Source: Dictyobacter vulcani
GTDB lineage: Bacteria; Chloroflexota; Ktedonobacteria; Ktedonobacterales; Ktedonobacteraceae
Direction of reading: 5' to 3'
Assembly (NCBI RefSeq): GCF_008974265.1
Contig: NZ_BKZW01000001.1
Span: 3,658,001-3,722,000, forward strand
DNA length: 64,000 bases
Part shown: positions 17,135-25,801 of the stretch, piece after piece
Layout of the letters: every line of letters starts with the position of its first letter
Numbering within the stretch: position 1 is the stretch's first letter
The notes under the pieces: model-generated
Database searches by the model: none
Told to the model about the DNA's origin: nothing
What the model saw: the letters and a program-made list of their open reading frames with translations, nothing else
Position numbers and translations under genes: made by a program

Positions 17135-17892
17135 CCACGTCGCGCAAGTGAGGAGGATTTCAATTCATGATTATTCAATTCATCAGCAGCAATGTATGCT
17201 TTCATGTAGGCGTTATGGGCGTGAGTATAGTCCATCCTATCCCTGAAAAGACATCCTTGGAGTTGATAACTGATGCTAACTAAGGACAACGCTCTTGCTT
17301 TTTGTTGGCCAGCATCAGTTACTTTTGCAGTTCTTTCGACCTCAGTTAGCCAGAGGCTAAGGCCGTCCAAGGCTTGAAGCGTATCCCCTTTGTAATACGT
17401 TTCCCAACGCACAGCCACTTCGTTTTCAAAAAGCCCTATTTGGTCGTTATTCAACATGGAATTGATAAAAGGCTTTATGCTATCACCTAGCCCTGATAAT
17501 ACTAATGAAGTACCTAGCATATGAAGAAAATCGCGTCTTGCTGTAGTCATATTAGACCGCTCCAATTCTTGTACTACCTCCATTATAGCTTGTAAAACAG
17601 AGATAGAAAGCATAGAGATTACTTCTTGGAGTTGAGAAGCGTTTAATGTGGTTATAGGCGATGTATTTTTATGCTCGAAATGTTCTAAGAAACCCAGGTC
17701 TACAGTGGTTAGTCCAAACAACACACATAATTGCTCTTTGTAGTACTGGCTTGTTTCTCGCTCTCCCGTTTCCCATCTACTGACCATATCTTTACTCGTG
17801 CCAATCGCCGCGGCTACCTTTTTTTGCGACCAACCTCGAAGTTCTCTCTGATACTTGAGTTTGTGATTTGGTTTTTTCCTCTCGGCGTCCAT
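17131..17892 (-). CDS. XRE-family HTH half of a split XRE-TPR regulator
   Basis: 253 residues from the ATG at 17892, which has GGAGG upstream; a GTG at 17907 is less likely. The HTH is LKYQRELRGWSQKKVAAAIG followed by SKDMVSRWETGERE. A linker with a short apolar stretch and the first TPR-like helices follow (LVSISYQLQGCLFRD). The chain ends SSLARRG at a TGA created by the frame change described for 16565-17134. It is divergent from the small-paralog/radical SAM locus at 18140, so it is a likely regulator of it. Confidence 0.85.
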   Translation of the reverse strand: MDAERKKPNHKLKYQRELRGWSQKKVAAAIGTSKDMVSRWETGERETSQYYKEQLCVLFGLTTVDLGFLEHFEHKNTSPITTLNASQLQEVISMLSISVLQAIMEVVQELERSNMTTARRDFLHMLGTSLVLSGLGDSIKPFINSMLNNDQIGLFENEVAVRWETYYKGDTLQALDGLSLWLTEVERTAKVTDAGQQKARALSLVSISYQLQGCLFRDRMDYTHAHNAYMKAYIAADELNNHELKSSSLARRG

Positions 17893-18139
17893 TTGAAACC
17901 CCTCCACAAGAGTGTACTACAATATTTCGGTCAAATTATAACATCTTTCCCACATCCCATCTATTCGACATTTTTTGGCATGAAAACGGCATTTTATTTA
18001 ATCATAAAAAGAGCTATCTTAGTAGTGGCAGATGAATACTATAGACCACACGAGACATTCCAGAGGGCTTTAAACAGATAGCCAGCACTCACTGCATCCA
18101 TCATGATTTTTCACTACCCATTATTCAGGAGGAAGGACA

Positions 18140-18436
18140 ATGTGGCCGACCCCAGAAATCTTTGAAGTTCATCGATATCATGGCTTGTCGAGCGAAACAT
18201 GCAAGCGAATAGGGGTATATACCTTCCAATTTCATGAAGATGGAAGTGGCGTTACCATCCAACGAAACATCTGGGGAAGGATAGAAGCGACCTGGATCAT
18301 CGCGCAACCTGACTTTGGTTCCGTTGAGGAGGCCGTAAAAAATCACTGGTCTTTACTCAATCGCATGGTCGTCAACGCTTTTGATGACTGTAACCAGGAA
18401 CTACAAAGGCTGGTACATGAAAACAATCATCCATAG
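18140..18436 (+). CDS. Small protein, first of two tandem paralogs
   Basis: 98 residues, with an exceptionally strong ribosome site (AGGAGGAAGG) just upstream. No named family. The core RIGVYTFQFHEDGSGVTIQ, then TWI and NHWSLLNRM, matches the next gene (RIGFYTFQFHTDESGVTIQ, TWI, NHWHLLALM), so they are tandem duplicates about 15 bases apart. Here the C-terminus ends HENNHP and lacks the CxxC of its sister. Placed ahead of a radical SAM gene, it may be a precursor peptide, a leader-binding partner or a small effector. Confidence 0.75.
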   Translation: MWPTPEIFEVHRYHGLSSETCKRIGVYTFQFHEDGSGVTIQRNIWGRIEATWIIAQPDFGSVEEAVKNHWSLLNRMVVNAFDDCNQELQRLVHENNHP

Positions 18437-18450
18437 AAAGGAATAACCTC

Positions 18451-18810
18451 ATGGGGAGAAAAAGCCCCTGGGCCACGACTGATATATTTAACCGCAACAG
18501 AAAATATAAGCATACGAGCGAAGATGAGAGAGGGTGCACCAAAAAGCGCATAGGCTTTTATACCTTCCAATTTCATACAGATGAAAGCGGCGTAACTATC
18601 CAGGCTGATACCTATGGGTTTGTCACAGATACGTGGATCCTGAACCTGCCAACCATGAGTTCTCCTGAAAAAATGGTCGACAATCATTGGCACTTATTAG
18701 CATTGATGCAGTGTAATGCCATGAATATATTGCAGCACAAGCTTAATGTGCTCACTGGGATTGAACAACTTGATAAAACAGAGATGGATTGCTTTTGGTG
18801 CATTTCCTAA
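18451..18810 (+). CDS. Small protein, second tandem paralog, C-terminal CFWC
   Basis: 119 residues, ribosome site GAAAGGAAT upstream. It shares the RIGFYTFQFH / SGVTIQ / TWI / NHW core with the preceding gene but has a longer C-terminal tail ending TEMDCFWCIS. A short cysteine-containing tail at the extreme C-terminus after a conserved folded region is the layout of a leader plus core peptide, and a radical SAM gene follows directly. That reading is inference; a non-RiPP function is possible. Confidence 0.75.
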   Translation: MGRKSPWATTDIFNRNRKYKHTSEDERGCTKKRIGFYTFQFHTDESGVTIQADTYGFVTDTWILNLPTMSSPEKMVDNHWHLLALMQCNAMNILQHKLNVLTGIEQLDKTEMDCFWCIS

Positions 18811-18848
18811 CGCTCCTTTCCGCAAATCTGGTCAGGCTTGATATAGAC

Positions 18849-19673
18849 ATGGCTGAATAGCTTCAGTTTACTCGAAGGTGCAATTTTGATTGTTCCTTTT
18901 GCAGCGAAATTTTCCAGATGCCTGATCTAAGCCTTAATGAGCTTGAGTTAATGAAAAATAATCTTCAAGGGGTTCAACGTGTCTTCTTGTCCGGCGGTGA
19001 ACCACTCCTACGCAAGGATTTCGTCGAGATCGCAGAAATGTATTCAAGCGATTTCATCGTGGGATTGCCCACAAATGCAACCGCCGGAAAAGCTTTAGCA
19101 CAAAAATTAGGAGGCGAGGTTGCTTTTGTCAATATTGGACTTGAAGGTCCTAGAGCCATTACAAACAAAGAACGTGGCGACTATAATATGATTATGAAAG
19201 GTGTTAGAGCATTTTACGAGGCTGGACTACCTTTATCATTCTCTGGGGTCATGTATCGTTCAACAATTAACGGTTTGCCATTTCTCTATCAAATTGCCGA
19301 TATATTTGAGGCAGGCAAGATTAAGCTTATTATGCCTATTAAAAAAGGCAATGGGCTCTTTTTAAAAGAAGAGGAATTCCTTTCGCAAGAGGAATACGAG
19401 GGCCTTTTTCATAGCCTGACCGAAATGCGTCAACAGTTTGGGTGGACTCCTTCGGTGCGAATGACCACCTGGACGCCACAAAACGAAGGCTATTCTATCC
19501 TGGCCTATCCCAACGGGGAAACGTATGCGTGGCCTGTCTATGATGCTGAGGATAAAGTGATGTTTCTTGGGAACCTTAAAGAAGAAACCATTCAGGAGAT
19601 TTGGAAAAAATACCCATTCAAGAAGAATCACCTTACAAAATACCTTGGGAAAAGTATTATGGTCGCTGAATAA
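18849..19673 (+). CDS. Radical SAM protein, start interrupted by in-frame TAG
   Basis: The first unobstructed ATG (18918) would give 251 residues lacking any cluster motif. Upstream in the same frame, 18879-18902 encodes CNFDCSFC, the CxxxCxxC that binds the radical SAM cluster, followed by FLSGGEPLLRKDF. The frame runs back only to a TAG at 18858, three codons after an ATG (18849). The gene is thus either amber-inactivated, misread at one base, or uses a non-standard start between 18861 and 18879. The C-terminus resembles SPASM (AYPNGETYAWPV, FLGNLKEETIQEIW) but has lost its cysteines. The substrate may be the tandem small proteins upstream. Confidence 0.8.
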
Positions 19674-19704
19674 CGCGCACAAGATAACAAACATGATTAT
19701 TGAG

Positions 19705-19739
19705 CCGACATTGAAACATGTTTTATGTCTCAATGTCGG
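19705..19739 (+). terminator. Hairpin terminator after the radical SAM gene
   Basis: CCGACATTGA (19705-19714) pairs perfectly with TCAATGTCGG (19730-19739), extended inward by a further imperfect stem, and is followed by TTTCTC. It separates the radical SAM gene from the exonuclease-like gene. Confidence 0.55.
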
Positions 19740-19779
19740 TTTCTCATTGGGGCGATACTCCTAAAAAGGTTGGAAGATA

Positions 19780-20562
19780 ATGTACCATTTTGAAAAAGAA
19801 CTGGATAGCCATGTCCCATCCGTCATTGGATTTGATGTAGAGTGGACCAAGAATTTTAGGATCAAAAATGCGAATAAGGCTTTTTGTTACTCGGTCGTTT
19901 GGGTTTCTGATCTGGCAGTGTGCAATGTCAATTATTTAGAAGACACCCTACACTTTGGATTCAAGATGAATTACGTCGAGTCCGATGCAACCGATGAATG
20001 TCAACAAATGTGTGATGAAGCGAATAAACATGTTGCCTCATTTCTCAGTCCACGTAACACAGTTGTAGGCCATCAGTTTACCAGTGATATCGGTGTCTTG
20101 CTTGCCTGCAGTGAACACAAACTTGAGGCCATTGAAACATTAAAAAAATCCTGGCAAAGCAGAAACCAAACAGACGCAAAGCAGGTGAACGTTTTTGATA
20201 CCCGTTACGATCTCCCTGACTCCAAAGAAGTAGAAAGTAATAAGTTGGTGAATGTGTGTCCCGTATGGCAACTCAATGTTCTGCAGCCAGAAATTCATGG
20301 GTCAATGACCAAAATGCAACGGGATTTTTACGCACGCAAAAAACAGCATCAACTTATCATGGAAAAAATTGCTGTTCTCAATATCCGTCACAGCCTTTCT
20401 TCGGTATTGCTCTACCTTTTTTATCTTCATGGTAAACCAGACCACATGGTAAACATTAACACTATTTTGTATCGTAACCTCAAAGATACCTTTGACTATG
20501 TTCGTTCACCAGCGTTTGCGACTCTACTCACGCCTTTAATACCTTCACCTGTATCCTACTAA
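19780..20562 (+). CDS. DEDD-type 3'-5' exonuclease-like protein
   Basis: 260 residues. VIGFDVEWT near residue 16-24 fits motif ExoI (D-x-E) as in WRN/DnaQ exonucleases. NTVVGHQFTSDIGVL near 99-113 fits ExoII, and VFDTRYDLP plus NIRHSLSSVLLYLFYLHG later fit the ExoIII region. It is therefore an RNase H-fold exonuclease relative, with nuclease activity on DNA or RNA expected but not shown. No helicase or polymerase domain is present. A hairpin lies between it and the radical SAM gene, so the two may be separately expressed, although both lie on the same strand 106 bases apart. Confidence 0.7.
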   Translation: MYHFEKELDSHVPSVIGFDVEWTKNFRIKNANKAFCYSVVWVSDLAVCNVNYLEDTLHFGFKMNYVESDATDECQQMCDEANKHVASFLSPRNTVVGHQFTSDIGVLLACSEHKLEAIETLKKSWQSRNQTDAKQVNVFDTRYDLPDSKEVESNKLVNVCPVWQLNVLQPEIHGSMTKMQRDFYARKKQHQLIMEKIAVLNIRHSLSSVLLYLFYLHGKPDHMVNINTILYRNLKDTFDYVRSPAFATLLTPLIPSPVSY

Positions 20563-20656
20563 AAACTCCCCAAAGAACGTGTGAGTATGCCCTTTGTGGC
20601 CTGGAAGCGATTCTGAGAGGTTTGGGGATAGGAGAGGCTAGTGGACAAAAGAAACG

Positions 20657-21142
20657 ATGAGAGCCCTTCTAGGAAGAGGATGTATGCAAATGAATAGGTT
20701 ATTAGTAGGTGTCTGGCGTTTACTGCGGGGACCGTTACAGTGGTACGCTTTATGGTTCGCACATCATAAATTTATTATTGGTGTTTCTGGGGTTATTCTT
20801 GATGATCAGCAACGCATTTTGCTTCTCCGACATACATTTTGGAAATCTGGATCTTGGGGCTTACCCGGTGGATATGCTGAACACAGTGAGAAACTAGAAG
20901 AGACCTTATGTAGAGAGCTAAGAGAAGAGACTGGTTATCAAGTGCAGGTAGAAAAGCTCTTACGTATAGTAAGTGGCTATAAATTGCGGCTAGAGGTGAG
21001 TTTCGTTGGCAATTTGATTGGAGGAAACCTACAGCTGGACCCAAAAGAAATTATCGATGCACGATTCTTTGCTATCGATGAACTCCCAGAAGGGCTTCTC
21101 CCATCCCATCGGGACATTATCGCGCTGGCCTTCTCAGAATAA
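20657..21142 (+). CDS. Nudix hydrolase
   Basis: 161 residues. The Nudix box GGYAEHSEKLEETLCRELREE binds the metal that activates water for cleavage of a nucleoside diphosphate linked to another group. GVILDDQQRILLLRH before it is the usual first strand. It has a basic, partly hydrophobic N-terminal extension. The ATG at 20657 is the longest start; an ATG at 20684 preceded by AGGAAGAGG is equally plausible. The substrate cannot be predicted. It stands alone, convergent with the kinase gene. Confidence 0.9.
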   Translation: MRALLGRGCMQMNRLLVGVWRLLRGPLQWYALWFAHHKFIIGVSGVILDDQQRILLLRHTFWKSGSWGLPGGYAEHSEKLEETLCRELREETGYQVQVEKLLRIVSGYKLRLEVSFVGNLIGGNLQLDPKEIIDARFFAIDELPEGLLPSHRDIIALAFSE

Positions 21143-21250
21143 TCTGCGAAGCACCGACCGCTCCAAAAACACAAGCCGGTTCAAATCGCAAAGATCCTGG
21201 ATACCTTGCCGGATTCTGGTAGCGGTTATCGACCAAGGGATGATGATCTA

Positions 21251-22438
21251 TTAAGCTCTTCTTTGCTTTATGATGAGATGTATGAAAAATACGATGCCGA
21301 GGGAAATCGCAAAAGTGATGGTTACCGCCATTACAGATTGAGCTGATGACGTAGGAATGAACAGCTCTTTTTTCAGTCCGAACCCAATCGTTAAAAGCAG
21401 GAGATAAAGGATGATTGTGCACCCTAGAGGATAAACGATATGGGATACCATCCAATCGGAGACAGGTCTTTGTGGATGGGGTGTTTGAATAATAGCTATA
21501 TGAGTGTGGGCTGGATGGCTGTCTACGGGTACAGTTGTTCTAGGTGAGTAGATGGTTGTTTGTGAGTGTCTATTTTCAGGATATGTTGTTATGGTTTGAC
21601 TGACTGCTTGTTCTGTTTGCTGGTAGGGAGAATGTATTGCTTCTGTGAATGTCTGTACAAATGTATGGATATTCGCGTAACGGTGATCAGGTTCTTTGGC
21701 CAGGGCTTTGAAAATAATCTTTTCAACCTCTAGGGGTAGTGTGGGAACTGCCTCACGCAGTGATGGTGGTAGCGTACAGAGATGCTGTGTACATACTTCG
21801 GTAGTTGAACCTTGAAATGGCACCTTTCCACTGATCCACTCATAGATCATGATGGCTAGCGCATATTGATCACTAGCAGCGCAGGGCTTCCCTTGTAGCT
21901 GCTCAGGGGCCATATAGGCAATTGTTCCAATCGCAGCTTTCGTGCTTTGCTGTACTGTTTCCTGAAGGAGTGCAATGCCAAAATCACTGAGTAAGAGCTT
22001 ATTATTTTGGTCCAGTAAAATATTTGCAGGCTTGATATCCCGATGTACTAATCTCTGATCGTGAGCATATTGAATCGCCGCACCAATTTGGGTCACATAC
22101 GAGAGAATAGTTTCCAATGATAAACGCGTCCCCTGGGCGTGGCGCTCGCGAAGGGTTCCATGGGGAGCATATTCCATAACCAAATAGGGAAGCTGTTCAG
22201 ACAGTCCAAATTCGAGCACGCGTACAATATGTGGATGATTAAATTGAGCAATGAGCTGCGCTTCGCGCTGGAAGTTTTCTATCGCCAGCGGATCAGCAAA
22301 ACGTGTTTGTAATAATTTGATGGCCGCCTGTCGTTGAAGAAAGAGATGCTCACCGAGATACACATCTGCGAAACCTCCGTGCCCTATGAGTTGACACAGT
22401 TTGTAATTGCCTATTTGTCGATTCTTTACGTTTTCCAT
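21251..22438 (-). CDS. PknB-like serine/threonine protein kinase
   Basis: 395 residues. The Hanks-type kinase domain spans about residues 11-270: glycine loop LIGHGGFADVYLG, AAIKLLQ lysine, catalytic loop VHRDIKPANILL, DFGIAL and MAPEQL. A Thr/His/Pro-rich linker follows, then two membrane helices near the C-terminus (CTIILYLLLLTIGFGL and VTITFAISLGIVFFIHLII). The kinase is thus cytosolic and membrane-anchored, without extracellular PASTA repeats. All catalytic residues are present. The substrate is unknown and no phosphatase gene is adjacent. Confidence 0.93.
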   Translation of the reverse strand: MENVKNRQIGNYKLCQLIGHGGFADVYLGEHLFLQRQAAIKLLQTRFADPLAIENFQREAQLIAQFNHPHIVRVLEFGLSEQLPYLVMEYAPHGTLRERHAQGTRLSLETILSYVTQIGAAIQYAHDQRLVHRDIKPANILLDQNNKLLLSDFGIALLQETVQQSTKAAIGTIAYMAPEQLQGKPCAASDQYALAIMIYEWISGKVPFQGSTTEVCTQHLCTLPPSLREAVPTLPLEVEKIIFKALAKEPDHRYANIHTFVQTFTEAIHSPYQQTEQAVSQTITTYPENRHSQTTIYSPRTTVPVDSHPAHTHIAIIQTPHPQRPVSDWMVSHIVYPLGCTIILYLLLLTIGFGLKKELFIPTSSAQSVMAVTITFAISLGIVFFIHLIIKQRRA

Positions 22439-22939
22439 TTTTTGATCTCTTCTCTTCTTAATAGCGCATCCTTTCTTCTTATAGTAATACTATGAGGCAC
22501 AAATATGCAAGACTTTTTCAGCCTTTTTTACTATGTTTGACCTAAATTTACCTTAAGGAAGGAGATTTTTGCTGTAGTTAGTGGAAAGAAATTTGATGAC
22601 ATCTATCGCCCTGTCTAATCATTGTTTTCTTGTTCAATTAGGGCGATCAATCGGATGGTCAGCAGAGTCATTGGGTGTAATGTATTTGACTTATGCGTTT
22701 GAAGTACAGCTATTAATGTGTAGCGTGAGCCCAAATGAGTCTTATCACGAGTTATTCGTAATGGCATACTAGGCATAAGTCAAATGCATTGAGTATTGGA
22801 GGTGGCATCTTAGTCCACCTGGCAGTGAAACCAGTTTTCTCAGATAGTGTTTCTGTCTCTAGCCTGCAGCAGATGCAAGCGGATTACAGCCAGATTGGCT
22901 AGCTAGTTTCTTTTCAGATGTAAACGTTGCTACCAGGAA
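22439..22939. other. Intergenic region upstream of the kinase
   Basis: No gene is supported. A 63-codon plus frame at 22581-22772 has no ribosome site or motif. The stretch holds the kinase promoter region, an inverted repeat described separately, and the sequence just beyond the pPIWI-RE stop. Confidence 0.4.
22679..22790. repeat. Spaced inverted repeat
   Basis: Arms 22679-22696 and 22773-22790 are complementary over about 18 bases with one mismatch (core ATTTGACTTATGC), separated by 76 bases. It is not followed by a T run. It could be the ends of a small degenerate mobile element or a regulatory structure. Confidence 0.4.
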
Positions 22940-25801
22940 TTACTCACTAATCACTCTCGTTTCATCCTCATTTTCATCTTCATTTTCATCCTCATCTCCT
23001 TTCCACTCTTCAGGAAATATCCATGGCCCAATGACTGCGGCATATTCATCCATTTTTTTTGCGAACTCAAGAGGCAAAGGAAACAATGTCATGTCACTTG
23101 TTAGATATCCCATTTTACGCCATTGATCCACTGCGATAGCCCATGTTGCGGCATCATCATTCTCATGCAGAATCAATGGAATTATTTCTACTATTGAAGG
23201 TATCCTATAGTTCTCTCCTGGTTTTAGTTGTTTCCCTACCATAAATTTAGCTGCAGTATGAGGCTTTGAGGCGATACTGTAAAACAGGCGGTTAGCTTGT
23301 TTGTTTGCATCACCTTCTACCCACAATCCCTGTGTAGTTGTGGTGGGTTTCGCGCCTGGTATATACCACTCAGGAGTCTCGTTGCGCTGATTGGTCCGCA
23401 AACGAATCAATCGGAAATTGATTGGTAAAGATTTTGCTGAGAATAGTCGCTCACCTTTCTCAAAGCGTAATGCATCAAACGCCGCTTCAGTGTTATACAG
23501 ACCAGGCCATGTACTTCGAGCATTCTGAGCAACGGCAAATGCCACTACGTTTTCAACCCCCTGTCTTGCTGATTCGTTTAAAAGAAACTGCCGAACTTGA
23601 TTTAATGCATCTTGGCGCTTACGTTTCTTTACCTGTTCGGGATTTAATTGTGTTATCTCTAGTAGTGCTTGATGATATGGCCGAATCTGTCCATCATGAG
23701 GTAGCCATACGAATATCTTATGTTGCATGGTATGCATCAGAACTATGACAGGCAGATGAACACCAACTGCCGATCTGCGTTTTGTGATTCTTATGAACCA
23801 AATACCTAATACTAGTAAGGGATCTGGAATTGCAACATTAGGTATAGAAAAATTAATGGGAAAGGGTATATAACCGAGTTGACGTAACCCATCTTTTACT
23901 GCCGACTCACTTCTCGAACGCAATTTATCTAGGTCGCTTGCATCACTTGTGATAAATTGGGTAAGTCGTCCTGTACGAGCCATTCCCAGACGTAATGCAT
24001 TCTTGGGATCTCGCTGGCCAAATTGCCGCCGAAGGTCTGGGTGCTTATAGTTTGGTAGTTCAACCAGTACAAGTGTTGGATAGCTTGCTGGTTCTAATTC
24101 TCGAAAAATTTTTGCTGCACGATCATTGGTATGAGTGTGGATCGTTTGTTTATTTTTCTTGTCAGGAGCGGGCAGCGGTGATCCAATTGAGTCAAGCGGA
24201 ATAGTAACGATTACTAATTCGCCTCCATCTGGTAATGGTAAAGATTTTTGCTCAAGAGCCTGTTGTGGAAGAGGATCTTTAGCACGTTTTCGGGCTGGTT
24301 TACGCTTCGATTTGTTTTCTTGATTTGTATCCTCTTCGTATGACCATTCACTATTTGTTAGATCATCCTCATGTATTGCACCATCCTCTAGTTGCATCAA
24401 ATCGGCATGATTTGATTGCTCAGACGTTTCAATCAATGGAGGACGCGGGCCTGTTAATAAGGCTATTATCCGGTCAACAAGCATATCTCTTACAATCTCT
24501 TTCTGCCAACGTACCTCAATCACGACTTTAGGTCCAACTGATTTTTCTAAAGCTGCCAGGCGATCATGTATAGCAATATCTCGTAAATCTCCCATCATAG
24601 GATGGGCCTCGATTTTGCGCGGTATTGGAAAAGATTTAAATGGTTTGAGCAATGATATCTGTGGAGCTAATATGCCCATAATTTGCTGGGTTATTATCTC
24701 CTGGACATCTGGACCTATACCCGTGCCTATTGGATGGTAACGGGTATTTCTGCACACAATGCCTATTTCAATGCCCTCATGTCCTGCAAGCCACTTCATT
24801 GGATGTTGCGTAAGTTCTTGCGCATTTGGAATAATTACACCAAAGCGTTTTGCAATTTGAGGGAGGTGATTTGTCCAGGCAGGTATACGTGGCGTGTTGC
24901 CTTCTACACGTATGGCCTCAATTGTCGCGACTGTAAAAGTTTTTGTTTGTGCCATATCTAGCAAAGCTTTTGATTGATGGAGATAGACACTTGTCTGATG
25001 CTTTAAATAGAGTTTGCCATCCTCTAAGCAACTTTCGCAGTGCCAGCGTCGTACACCATAATGAAATAGAACTCGAGGTTCTGGTATGCCAGGGGTGGTT
25101 TGTAAGGTAATATCTATGGTATAGCTATATCCATGCTTGCGGTGTTTCTTATCGATAAAATAAGCAGGAGGCCATGTCATTAGCTGCGCACCTGTTTCGA
25201 CAGGGATACGAAGCAGCCTTTTCTCTTCTAATCCAACAGGAATACACACACAACTATTTACAAGCATATCAGCAATATAAGCTGGTAGTACTTTATAGGC
25301 TAATGGTGAAACATCTGCCGTTCCGTTATCACACACACCTTTCACTAGAGGTATTGTTGTCGACTGCCATTGTAGGTCTTGCAGACGAAGCAGTCCATCT
25401 ACAGTCTCTAAACTCTCACATCCTCGATATGTTTCATTTAGCCATGCTCTGGTTAAAAACCACAATTTTTCAACGTCAAGTTCTTTGTAAGCCAATAACC
25501 ATGAAGGCTGTTCACGCTGTCGGCTATCTATGTCTTCATCAATAGCGAACTCAATTTTTTTTCTTATTGCATTTGGAGCTCCAATCAAATAAGGAAGAAA
25601 GGTTGCAAGCGCCGCATTTAAACTCCGGATGGGAATCGTATTTGGTTTGTTGAGTCGATCGGTTTTTTCCGCCTGTAACATACTTAATAGATCTAGCCAT
25701 TCTTCTGGAAATGACATTTTCACTAAAGAAAGATTGCGTAAAAAACTTTTGGCCTCTATAGTACAGGCGACAGGCTGTATAAACTCTTTTTTATGCATCA
25801 T
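22940..25801 (-). CDS. pPIWI-RE family protein (prokaryotic PIWI, RNase H-fold)
   Basis: About 953 residues from the ATG at 25801, which has AAGGAG upstream; the longer frame to 25885 only overlaps the helicase gene. It lacks classical catalytic signatures. Its size, its partners and blocks such as LVELPNYKHPDLRRQFGQRD, FRLIRLRTNQ and YRIPSIVEIIPL near the C-terminus fit the pPIWI-RE family (N-terminal pPIWI_RE domain, MID-like region, RNase H-like PIWI domain). A charged acidic linker lies mid-protein and an Asp/Glu repeat ends the chain. The known three-gene island of pPIWI-RE, DinG-type helicase and REase is proposed to act on invading nucleic acid. It overlaps the helicase by 11 bases. 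Confidence 0.8.
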   Translation of the reverse strand: MMHKKEFIQPVACTIEAKSFLRNLSLVKMSFPEEWLDLLSMLQAEKTDRLNKPNTIPIRSLNAALATFLPYLIGAPNAIRKKIEFAIDEDIDSRQREQPSWLLAYKELDVEKLWFLTRAWLNETYRGCESLETVDGLLRLQDLQWQSTTIPLVKGVCDNGTADVSPLAYKVLPAYIADMLVNSCVCIPVGLEEKRLLRIPVETGAQLMTWPPAYFIDKKHRKHGYSYTIDITLQTTPGIPEPRVLFHYGVRRWHCESCLEDGKLYLKHQTSVYLHQSKALLDMAQTKTFTVATIEAIRVEGNTPRIPAWTNHLPQIAKRFGVIIPNAQELTQHPMKWLAGHEGIEIGIVCRNTRYHPIGTGIGPDVQEIITQQIMGILAPQISLLKPFKSFPIPRKIEAHPMMGDLRDIAIHDRLAALEKSVGPKVVIEVRWQKEIVRDMLVDRIIALLTGPRPPLIETSEQSNHADLMQLEDGAIHEDDLTNSEWSYEEDTNQENKSKRKPARKRAKDPLPQQALEQKSLPLPDGGELVIVTIPLDSIGSPLPAPDKKNKQTIHTHTNDRAAKIFRELEPASYPTLVLVELPNYKHPDLRRQFGQRDPKNALRLGMARTGRLTQFITSDASDLDKLRSRSESAVKDGLRQLGYIPFPINFSIPNVAIPDPLLVLGIWFIRITKRRSAVGVHLPVIVLMHTMQHKIFVWLPHDGQIRPYHQALLEITQLNPEQVKKRKRQDALNQVRQFLLNESARQGVENVVAFAVAQNARSTWPGLYNTEAAFDALRFEKGERLFSAKSLPINFRLIRLRTNQRNETPEWYIPGAKPTTTTQGLWVEGDANKQANRLFYSIASKPHTAAKFMVGKQLKPGENYRIPSIVEIIPLILHENDDAATWAIAVDQWRKMGYLTSDMTLFPLPLEFAKKMDEYAAVIGPWIFPEEWKGDEDENEDENEDETRVISE

